The notes below the pieces were generated by a model. That model did not search any database and was not told the DNA's origin. It was given only the letters and a program-made list of their open reading frames with translations. 64,000 nt of DNA from an uncultured Eubacteriales bacterium (lineage in GTDB: Bacteria > Bacillota > Clostridia > Oscillospirales > CAG-382). The DNA is taken from positions 1-64,000 of the forward strand of contig CAKSCV010000015.1 in NCBI GenBank assembly GCA_934444645.1, in the 5' to 3' direction. Shown one piece after another: positions 15,377 through 23,078 of this stretch (the stretch's first letter is position 1; each line of letters opens with the position of its first letter). The translations under genes and the position numbers were made by a program.

Positions 15377-17995
15377 ATGCCGAAGGAACTCGAAAAAAGC
15401 TACAATCCGGCAGCTATCGAAGACGATATTTATAAGATGTGGAACGACGGCGGCTATTTCACGCCGTCGCCCGAAAACAAGAAACCGCCGTACACCATTG
15501 TCATTCCGCCGCCCAACGTCACGGGACAATTGCACATGGGTCACGCGCTCGATGAGACCTTACAGGACATTCTCATTCGCTACAAGCGCATGAGCGGCTA
15601 CAACGCCTTATGGGTTCCCGGCACGGATCACGCCGGTATCGCTACGCAGATCAAGGTGGAGGAAAACTTACGCGTCAACGAAAACTTGACGCGCTATGAC
15701 CTCGGCCGCGAGAAGTTTTTAGAGCGCGTTTGGGATTGGAAAAACAAATACGGTTCGCGCATTATCAATCAGTTGAAGAAGCTCGGCTGTTCCTGCGATT
15801 GGACGCGCGAGCGTTTCACCATGGACGAGGGCTGCTCGAAGGCCGTGCGCGAGGTCTTTGTTTCGCTCTACGAAAAAGGCCTTATCTATCGCGGTCACCG
15901 CATTGCCAACTGGTGTCCGCACTGCAAGACGGCGCTTTCCGACGCCGAGGTCGATAATCCCGAAACGCCCGGCTCGTACTGGCACATCAAATACTTTGTC
16001 AAGGACAGCGACGAATGTGTGATCGTTGCGACCACCCGTCCCGAAACGCTGTTCGGCGATACAGCCGTGGCGGTCAACCCCGCCGACGAGCGTTATGCGC
16101 ACCTTGTCGGCAAAAAGGTTGTCGTTCCGTTTGTAGGCCGCGAAATTCCGGTCATTACCGATGAATACGCCGACATGGAAAAAGGCACCGGCTGCGTGAA
16201 GATCACACCGGCGCACGACCCGAACGACTTTTTGGTCGGCGAACGGCATAATCTGGAGCAGCTCAACATCATGAACGACGACGCGACCTTAAACGAGGTC
16301 TGCGGCAAGTTTGCCGGCATGGACCGATACGCGGCACGCGATGCGGTCGTCAAGGAGCTCGAAGAAATGGGTGCGCTCGTCAAGGTCGAACCGACCGTAC
16401 ACAATGTCGGCGTCTGCTATCGCTGCGGCACGACGGTCGAGCCGCTCATCTCCGACCAATGGTTCGTGAAGATGGCTCCGCTTGCAGAACCTGCTATCAA
16501 GGTTGTCCGCGACGGCACGATTCGTTTTGTTCCGGAAAACCAATCCAAAAAATATTTCAACTGGATGGAAAATATCCACGACTGGTGCATTTCCCGTCAG
16601 CTTTGGTGGGGTCACCGTATTCCGGCGTTCTACTGCGACGCCTGCGGCGAGACCATCGTATCCAAAACAGACGTGACGGTCTGCCCGAAATGCGGCGCAC
16701 CCATGCGTCAGGATGAGGATGTGCTCGACACCTGGTTCTCGTCGGCACTCTGGCCGTTCTCCACGCTCGGCTGGCCGGAAAAAACCAAGGATCTGGAATA
16801 CTATTATCCGACCTCGACGTTAGTCACCGGCTACGACATCATCACGTTCTGGGTATCGCGCATGATCTTCTCCGGTCTTGAGCATACCGGAAAGGCGCCG
16901 TTTAACACGGTTCTTATCCATGGACTTGTGCGCGACGAGCAAGGCCGCAAAATGTCCAAATCTCTCGGCAACGGCGTCGATCCGCTCGAGGTCATTGCCA
17001 AATACGGCGCGGATGCCTTGCGCTTCACGCTTGTCACCGGCAACTCGCCCGGAAACGATATGCGCTACTCCGACAAAAAGGTCGAGGCCTCCGGCAACTT
17101 TGCCAACAAGATTTGGAACGCTTCGCGCTTCATGCTCATGAACCTCGACGACGACACAAAGCCTGCCATTCCCGAAAAGCTCGGTCTGGAAGACAAGTGG
17201 ATCCTCTCCAAATTCAACACGACCGTGGCAGAAGTCACGGCAAACCTCGACAAATTCGAACTCGGCGTTGCTTCGGCAAAGTTATATGAATTCGTTTGGG
17301 ACGTGCTCTGCGACTGGTATATCGAGCTTGTCAAGCCGCGCCTTTTCGAAAAGGACACCGAATCCTGCAAAAACGCGCAAAGCGTTCTGCTTTACGTTCT
17401 CAGCGGCACACTGAAGCTTTTGCATCCGTTTATGCCGTTCATTACCGAGTGCATTTGGTCGCACCTCGGCTTTGATACGCCGCTCATTGTCGCCGAATGG
17501 CCGACATACGACGAACGCTTCGACTTCCGCGCCGAATGCGGCGCGATGGAACGCGTCATCGCCGCCATCCGCGCTTTGCGCAACGTGCGTGCGCAGATGA
17601 ACGTGCCGCCGTCCAAGAAAGCAAAGCTGTATGTGGTTTCCGAATACGCCGACAGCTTCAATGCCGACACGGCCGTGTTCTTCACAAAGCTTGCCTCGGC
17701 AAGCGAAGTGGTGCTTGTGGATTCGTATGACGCCGACGGCAGTGTCAGCGTGGTTTCCGAAGGTGCAAAGCTATACATTCCCATGGCGGAAATCGTTGAC
17801 CTCGAAAAGGAACGCGCCCGTCTCGAAAAGGAAAAGGAAAACGCCGAAAAGGAAATTGCCCGTGTCAACGGCAAGCTCTCCAACGCGTCGTTTACCGATA
17901 AAGCACCGGCAGCCGTGGTGGAAGCCGAACGCGCCAAGCTTGCCAAATACACCGAAATGCTTGCAAATGTAAAAGATATGTTAGCCAAGCTTTAA
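15377..17995 (+). CDS. valS: Valine--tRNA ligase
   Basis: The 872-residue class I aminoacyl-tRNA synthetase charges tRNA-Val with valine. Visible features are the HIGH motif in PPPNVTGQLHMGHALD (residues 53-56), the editing (CP1) domain with VATTRPETLFGDTAVAVNP, zinc-type Cys pairs (CDACGETI...CPKCGAP), KMSKS at 525-529 (GRKMSKSLGNG), an anticodon-binding domain, and a charged C-terminal coiled coil (LEKERARLEKEKENAEKEI) that ends the protein. Length and order are normal for bacterial ValRS. AGAAGGGA precedes the ATG. It follows DUF1015 and ends in a strong terminator. Confidence 0.97.
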   Translation: MPKELEKSYNPAAIEDDIYKMWNDGGYFTPSPENKKPPYTIVIPPPNVTGQLHMGHALDETLQDILIRYKRMSGYNALWVPGTDHAGIATQIKVEENLRVNENLTRYDLGREKFLERVWDWKNKYGSRIINQLKKLGCSCDWTRERFTMDEGCSKAVREVFVSLYEKGLIYRGHRIANWCPHCKTALSDAEVDNPETPGSYWHIKYFVKDSDECVIVATTRPETLFGDTAVAVNPADERYAHLVGKKVVVPFVGREIPVITDEYADMEKGTGCVKITPAHDPNDFLVGERHNLEQLNIMNDDATLNEVCGKFAGMDRYAARDAVVKELEEMGALVKVEPTVHNVGVCYRCGTTVEPLISDQWFVKMAPLAEPAIKVVRDGTIRFVPENQSKKYFNWMENIHDWCISRQLWWGHRIPAFYCDACGETIVSKTDVTVCPKCGAPMRQDEDVLDTWFSSALWPFSTLGWPEKTKDLEYYYPTSTLVTGYDIITFWVSRMIFSGLEHTGKAPFNTVLIHGLVRDEQGRKMSKSLGNGVDPLEVIAKYGADALRFTLVTGNSPGNDMRYSDKKVEASGNFANKIWNASRFMLMNLDDDTKPAIPEKLGLEDKWILSKFNTTVAEVTANLDKFELGVASAKLYEFVWDVLCDWYIELVKPRLFEKDTESCKNAQSVLLYVLSGTLKLLHPFMPFITECIWSHLGFDTPLIVAEWPTYDERFDFRAECGAMERVIAAIRALRNVRAQMNVPPSKKAKLYVVSEYADSFNADTAVFFTKLASASEVVLVDSYDADGSVSVVSEGAKLYIPMAEIVDLEKERARLEKEKENAEKEIARVNGKLSNASFTDKAPAAVVEAERAKLAKYTEMLANVKDMLAKL

Positions 17996-18014
17996 GTTCA
18001 ATCACCCCAAAAAC

Positions 18015-18058
18015 AAAAAGCAGACATTCCGAAGAAACCTTTCGAATGTCTGCTTTTT
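18015..18058. terminator. Bidirectional terminator between valS and the DeoR-type gene
   Basis: A stem of about 18 bp (AAAAAGCAGACATTC / GAATGTCTGCTTTTT with one bulge) has A-runs and T-runs on both flanks. It can stop valS transcripts on the plus strand and the convergent regulator transcripts on the minus strand. Confidence 0.9.
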
Positions 18059-18086
18059 ATATTTTGTACGCGTTTTTTGTGAACGG

Positions 18087-18842
18087 CTATTCCGCCAAAA
18101 TCGTCTTTGCGTGTGCTTCGGTCGGAAAGGCATGCGAGAGCGGCTTTGGAGTGACAACCGCCTCCAGATCGCGGATATTGCAGCAGTGGTGAAACTTGCG
18201 GATTCCCTGCTTTTCGCTGGAGCATAACAGAATTTTGTGATTCGACTGCTGCATCATGGCGCGCCGTATTTCATTTTCCTCCACGCTGACATCGGTGACA
18301 TTCCCGTGGTCATCAAATGCCGCGCAGGAAATGAAGCAATAGTTGGCATAATAATTGGAAATGGTGTGAAAGGCCTCTTCGCCGTAAAAGGCGCGTGCCG
18401 ATCGCTGAAGCGTGCCGCCTGTACAGATGACGCGGAAGCCGTAATCCATCGCACGGTTGAGCGTTTCAAGGCCGTTTGTAATGATGATAAGATCGCGGAA
18501 GGAATCCAAATACGGCAAAATATAGGTCGCCGTGGAGGACGAATCCAAATAGACTAAGTCCTGTTCATGCAAAAGGCTTGCCGCCTTGCGCCCGATCCGC
18601 TCTTTTTCCTCCGTAAAGGTCAGCTCACGCATGATATACGGAACCTTCAAAAGCGAAACGCCGTTGGCTTCGACACGCGCGCCGCCATGAAAACGCTTTA
18701 ACAGGTGCTGATTCTCCAAATGCTCAAGGTCTCGCCGGATGGAAGACTCACTTGTGTAAAGAATCCGTGATAATTCTTTTACAGTTATTTGCCTTTTTTC
18801 ATAAATTATCCGGAGAATATCTTTCTCTCTTTCCGTGCTCAT
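18087..18842 (-). CDS. DeoR/GlpR-family transcription regulator
   Basis: The 251-residue repressor-type protein has an N-terminal winged helix (residues 3-57: EREKDILRIIYEKRQITVKE, then SSIRRDLEHLENQHLLKR) followed by HGGA, the classic DeoR signature. The C-terminal sugar-phosphate-binding DeoRC domain has the motifs YLDSSSTA, ITNGLETL and CTGGTL. I start it at the ATG at 18842, which has AAGGGAAG upstream; an upstream in-frame ATG at 18884 has no ribosome binding site. It diverges from the secreted-protein gene at 19017, with a palindrome overlapping its own -35 box, so it probably represses itself and its neighbour until a phosphorylated sugar appears. Confidence 0.9.
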   Translation of the reverse strand: MSTEREKDILRIIYEKRQITVKELSRILYTSESSIRRDLEHLENQHLLKRFHGGARVEANGVSLLKVPYIMRELTFTEEKERIGRKAASLLHEQDLVYLDSSSTATYILPYLDSFRDLIIITNGLETLNRAMDYGFRVICTGGTLQRSARAFYGEEAFHTISNYYANYCFISCAAFDDHGNVTDVSVEENEIRRAMMQQSNHKILLCSSEKQGIRKFHHCCNIRDLEAVVTPKPLSHAFPTEAHAKTILAE

Positions 18843-18912
18843 TTTCGATTCACTTCCCTTCGAAATTACCATTTTTTTGCTCATATGCGCGCAATTGCCT
18901 GCGCATGTTGCA

Positions 18913-18941
18913 TTGTTTTCGATTTTATGTTATATTATAAT
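18913..18941 (+). promoter_or_regulatory. Plus-strand promoter of the 1274-residue secreted protein
   Basis: TATAAT at 18936-18941 has a weak -35 (TTGTTT, 18913-18918) at 17-base spacing. The -10 overlaps, on opposite strands, the -10 of the regulator's promoter. Confidence 0.55.
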
Positions 18942-18962
18942 ACAGAGTAAAATGTTTGTCAA
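18934..18962 (-). promoter_or_regulatory. Consensus promoter of the DeoR-type gene
   Basis: On the minus strand TTGACA (18957-18962) and TATAAT (18934-18939) are spaced by 17 bases, both perfect matches. The regulator's start lies about 90 bases further on. Confidence 0.8.
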
Positions 18963-18981
18963 CTATCTTAGCAAACATTTT
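18949..18981. promoter_or_regulatory. Palindromic operator in the divergent promoter
   Basis: Perfect 10-base arms AAAATGTTTG (18949-18958) and CAAACATTTT (18972-18981) are separated by 13 bases. The left arm overlaps the -35 box of the regulator promoter, and the whole element lies just downstream of the plus-strand -10, so one bound protein could block both directions. The DeoR-type regulator beside it is the obvious candidate. Confidence 0.7.
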
Positions 18982-19016
18982 TCACTCACAATAAAATTTC
19001 CAAAGGAGAGTCTCTT

Positions 19017-22000
19017 ATGAAACGTACAACAGCACTCATTCTTGCGCTTCTTATGTGTGTTTCCATGATGCCGAACGTTTTTGCGTTCACGCCGGAAACC
19101 GTGGAAAGCGCAGCTGAAACCGTTCCGGGCAGTGAAAGCGCGGCTCTTGCCGTGTCAAACGACCCAGCAGTTTTAGGCGACAATTACCTTGTCGACGGTC
19201 TCGGCAAAGCCCTTCTTTATGTCAGCGGTGAAACGATGAAATACGATTTCCTCGATTCAACGTATATCACCGGTCACAAAATCTACGACAACGGTGCCCG
19301 CGACATTCAGTACTTTGAAGCAGGCTCGTCGGCTTCTCTTGCCAGCGATCCGAAGGATGCGGACAAGACGGTCACAAAGCTTGTAACCGGCAGCGCATAC
19401 GGCGGCTTCGGCTTCGGCGCGCTGTACTTTGATCCCGGTCAGTTTAACTTCCAAAAAGGCAAGTATACCGGCAGAGCGGATATGTTCCTCGATCCGGCAA
19501 GCTACGACACCGCCACCTACGCTTTCTTATGCCGCACACAGGTATACAAGGGCACTGATAACGGTTCGGACTCCAACAGCGGTCTTGACTTAACCTTGCT
19601 CAAGAACGGCGAATGGTCCACCTGCACCTCGGCTACCGGTACGTATGACGGCTCGAAGTACAACTACAACAACAACGCTATGGAAGGCGAAAGCGTACGG
19701 TTCCTTGCGTTCGGCATAAACGGTCCTCAGGGAACGACCTCCTATCTGCGCAATATGTACTACTACTTCTATCCGGCAAACTCCTTCATGCTTAAGGGCA
19801 CCGACGGCAAGCTTCAGTTAGTTGAGCTTTCCGAAGGCGCTATCTACACCTTCCCGGCAGCAGACGGCGATTATGTATACGGCTCTGAGGTTTACAAAGC
19901 CGGCGATAAGATCGCTGTTTCCGAATTGGAATACAAGACCTTCACGGTCGGCGGCACACCCGTTATTGTCAACGACGGCAAAACCCCGGGCATCAACATT
20001 GCCACCGGCAATCAGAATCCGCTCACCTTTGATGAAGAGCCTGCTTTGACCGGCTTTTCCGGCGGCGCCAACAACTCGGTCACTGCATTTGATGTGGAAG
20101 GCGTTACCGGCAACGAAGACGGCGGCAAGGCCTTCAAGGTTTCCGTCCCGGTAACCACGCAATACATGAGCGTGTACTATAACAAGTTTATCGAAGCCTA
20201 TCGTCCGTACTTTGTAAAATTTGACATTTATTCCAACCATTCTCCGGAAAACGCCTGCCTGTGGCTTATCAACGGCAACTCCGGCAACGGCGGCGACCAC
20301 GTCAGTCTTCAGAGCGGCTTCGCGGCTGCTATAAAGGACAACAAATGGTACACGGCTGCTGCAACAGCCCGTTACAGTGCAGACCGCTCCAACATTCAGA
20401 TCCAGGTCGATTCTTGGTGGGGCAGCCCTGTTTCCGGCCATGACGGCACGTACTACTACTATGACAACGTCTCGATCGTTCCGTATTACAAAGTTTCCTA
20501 CATTTACAACGGTGCAATCGTTGATACGGCTTATGTAAATTCCTGCGAAAACGACGGCACGTTCCGTACCGAGCTTCCGCTCGACCTTACCAAGACGTTA
20601 TCCGTCGACGGCAAAAAGCTTGTCGGCTGGTCGCTTAACCAGGATTCGACCGTTGCCGACGCTCCCGAAGCCGTCGCAGCTGCCAACAGAGATATCAAGC
20701 TCTATGCAGTCGTCAAGGATGTCGGCGTTACCTCCGTCACCTTCATGAACGGCGCTGAAAACCTCGGCACGGAAGACCTCAACTTTGACTCGCTCATCAC
20801 CAAGTTCACAAATGCCGACGGCAAGCTCTTCAAGGGCTGGTCGACCACGCCGGACGGCGCAAACATGATTTCCCGCGTTCCGGAAAACGATGTTACCCTT
20901 TACGCAGTATTCGAGGACATCGCAACCCAGAACGAATACGGCAACCTTATCTACTACAACGATTTCTCCAACACCGCTTTCGCCGCGCAGAGCTACACCG
21001 GCTGGACGCACGATGACGGCAGAACAACCACCGGCAATTACAATTTCTTTGCCGGCAACTACAAGAACGACGCCCTTCTCGGCCCGACCTACACCGGCAA
21101 CATGGTGAATGGCCGTGCGAAAAACGAAATCGTCAACGACCCGGCAGGAACTGCCGCAAACCCTGTTTTGAAGATGACGCAGACCGGCAACTTTCCGCGT
21201 TTTGAAACCTTCTTCACCAACATGGGTGCCGCAGAACCCTCTCTTGCCGCCGGCACTTACACCATTTCCTACAAGGTCTATGTTCCGGCTTCCTCCAACG
21301 GTGCTGCCATCTACACGGTCGTTAATGTCAACAACACGGACGATACCGGTACGGATTGGGATAAGCGTTACAGAAAGTTCTCGTTCGGCAGAGATTCTTG
21401 GATCAGCGTGACCGAAAAGGTTAATGTTCCGAACGATTATGCAAAGCTCGGAAAGCTCGGCTTCTTCTCGCTTGCACAAAATGCCAACGGCAACGTTTAC
21501 TACCTCGATGATTATGCCATCTACTATGCACCGAGCGTAACGCTCACCTACATGAACGGCGAAGCGGAGGTCGCTTCCAAGTCCGCCTCGGTTGGTGCCG
21601 CTCTTCCGATGGTTCTCGTTCAGAACGAACGGAAAAGCTTCTTAGGCTGGTCGACCGACGGAACCAAGGAAAACATCCTCACCACCGTTCCGGAAACCAA
21701 CACCGTGCTGCATGCCGTGTTTGAAGACGTTGCCGCAACCGGCGACTACGGCACGCTGCTCTACTATACAGACTTCTCTTCCGAAGTTTACGAAGACGCG
21801 CCTGACTGGGACAACAACGGTGAAAGCAACCAGTTTGCCGATTCCAACTATGATCCCGACGGAAACGGCACGCTTTCGACCAGAACCTGGTTTGCCACCT
21901 ACGAAAACGTCTATGATCCGGCAGGCTCCGGCAATCCGGTTCTCAAGGTCAACAAGAAGAACGACAACTCGCGTCCGACCATCAAATTCTCGGCTCCGTT

Positions 22001-22841
22001 AGCAAACACCGGCTTCTACACCATCACCGGTAAGGTCTTTGTTCCCAAGGGACAAAGCGGTGCTTGCCGACTTCTCGCCTACGCCGACACGCAGAAAGAC
22101 AGCGGCACGGGTCCGGACATCTGGAAATACGCACTCGAAGGCGACTGGTCGAAATGGGATGCCTTAAAGATCAATTACACCGAAGGCGAATGGAAAGAAT
22201 TCAGCCGTACCTACCGTGTGCCGGAAGATATTCCGTCCATCGGTCAGATCGGCATCATCAACAGCTTAAACGGCACGCAGGGCACGTATTACATCGATGA
22301 TCTTGCAGTTTGGTATCAGGCCGCTAAGGCACCGACCGCTTCGAACGATGTTTCGGTTCGTGTCGACAGTGTGACCGGTATCCGCTTCTCGGCATCTGTT
22401 TCGGCTTCTCTCAAGGCTTCCGCGCTCGAATACGGCTTCATCGTTACCAGAAAGAGCGTGCTTGACACCATCGGCAAGACCGCAAACGATCTGAAATTCG
22501 ATCTCACAGCCGAAGGCTATGAAACCTCCAAGCTGTATGCTTCGGGTATTGCTTATCAGAAGGACGCCGAAAACAATGTACTTGTGGACAAGCAATACGA
22601 TGTAGACACCATGGGCAACGTAACCTACACGGCAGTCTGCACGGGCATTCCGAAAGCCTCCTACAGCGAATCCATCATCAGTCGTCCGTATGTCCGCATT
22701 GCCATGCACGGCAAGGTCGTGACCTCCTACGGCAAAGCCGTGACCTCCTCCATGAAGGAAGCCGCTCAAAGCGTGAAAGACGCCGGCGGTTCTGCCTATG
22801 AGGACAACAAAGAGGCCATTGACGACATTCTGAACGCCTAA
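19017..22841 (+). CDS. Large secreted modular protein, glycan-binding type
   Basis: The 1274-residue exported protein has a signal peptide (MKRTTALILALLMCVSMMPN, then VFAF) and the mature start FTPETVESAAE, which resembles that of the 851-residue protein. It has several beta-sandwich units of carbohydrate-binding type, each ending in a YxDxxxIxY-like strand. They alternate with three short repeats of the kind LTYMNGEAEVASKSASVG, then KSFLGWSTDGTKENIL and TVLHAVFED, which are InlB-B or Listeria-Bacteroides-like spacers. The C-terminal 165 residues carry the shared module (VRVDSVTGIRFSASVS, EYGFIVTR, SRPYVRI, SMKEAAQ). No catalytic motif or known anchor is seen. AAAGGAG precedes the ATG. It is controlled from the divergent DeoR-type promoter region. 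Confidence 0.75.
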   Translation: MKRTTALILALLMCVSMMPNVFAFTPETVESAAETVPGSESAALAVSNDPAVLGDNYLVDGLGKALLYVSGETMKYDFLDSTYITGHKIYDNGARDIQYFEAGSSASLASDPKDADKTVTKLVTGSAYGGFGFGALYFDPGQFNFQKGKYTGRADMFLDPASYDTATYAFLCRTQVYKGTDNGSDSNSGLDLTLLKNGEWSTCTSATGTYDGSKYNYNNNAMEGESVRFLAFGINGPQGTTSYLRNMYYYFYPANSFMLKGTDGKLQLVELSEGAIYTFPAADGDYVYGSEVYKAGDKIAVSELEYKTFTVGGTPVIVNDGKTPGINIATGNQNPLTFDEEPALTGFSGGANNSVTAFDVEGVTGNEDGGKAFKVSVPVTTQYMSVYYNKFIEAYRPYFVKFDIYSNHSPENACLWLINGNSGNGGDHVSLQSGFAAAIKDNKWYTAAATARYSADRSNIQIQVDSWWGSPVSGHDGTYYYYDNVSIVPYYKVSYIYNGAIVDTAYVNSCENDGTFRTELPLDLTKTLSVDGKKLVGWSLNQDSTVADAPEAVAAANRDIKLYAVVKDVGVTSVTFMNGAENLGTEDLNFDSLITKFTNADGKLFKGWSTTPDGANMISRVPENDVTLYAVFEDIATQNEYGNLIYYNDFSNTAFAAQSYTGWTHDDGRTTTGNYNFFAGNYKNDALLGPTYTGNMVNGRAKNEIVNDPAGTAANPVLKMTQTGNFPRFETFFTNMGAAEPSLAAGTYTISYKVYVPASSNGAAIYTVVNVNNTDDTGTDWDKRYRKFSFGRDSWISVTEKVNVPNDYAKLGKLGFFSLAQNANGNVYYLDDYAIYYAPSVTLTYMNGEAEVASKSASVGAALPMVLVQNERKSFLGWSTDGTKENILTTVPETNTVLHAVFEDVAATGDYGTLLYYTDFSSEVYEDAPDWDNNGESNQFADSNYDPDGNGTLSTRTWFATYENVYDPAGSGNPVLKVNKKNDNSRPTIKFSAPLANTGFYTITGKVFVPKGQSGACRLLAYADTQKDSGTGPDIWKYALEGDWSKWDALKINYTEGEWKEFSRTYRVPEDIPSIGQIGIINSLNGTQGTYYIDDLAVWYQAAKAPTASNDVSVRVDSVTGIRFSASVSASLKASALEYGFIVTRKSVLDTIGKTANDLKFDLTAEGYETSKLYASGIAYQKDAENNVLVDKQYDVDTMGNVTYTAVCTGIPKASYSESIISRPYVRIAMHGKVVTSYGKAVTSSMKEAAQSVKDAGGSAYEDNKEAIDDILNA

Positions 22842-22914
22842 AAGCCTGCACAGCCGAAAGTCAGCCTTTTTCTCACTCACATCTCTCCTTTTTTTGCCGG
22901 CTTTCGGTTTGCAC

Positions 22915-22949
22915 GGAGCGAAGAGTTTTCTCTTCGCTCCTATTTTTTT
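22915..22949 (+). terminator. Terminator of the 1274-residue protein gene
   Basis: An 11-bp stem (GGAGCGAAGAG / CTCTTCGCTCC) with a TTTT loop is followed by TATTTTTTT. Confidence 0.92.
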
Positions 22950-23001
22950 GTAAAAACGAAAAAGCAGCCATGTTTTCCAAAAAAAATGCAAAGACAGACA
23001 A

Positions 23002-23030
23002 TTGACTTGCTTTAGGATATCTGCTATAAT
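23002..23030 (+). promoter_or_regulatory. Promoter of the phosphoesterase gene
   Basis: TTGACT (23002-23007) and TATAAT (23025-23030) are spaced 17 bases apart, 48 bases before the start codon. Confidence 0.82.
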
Positions 23031-23078
23031 TTTATATGCAGATAGTTTACCTTATTCTTCAAAAAAGGAGTCCGAGAA

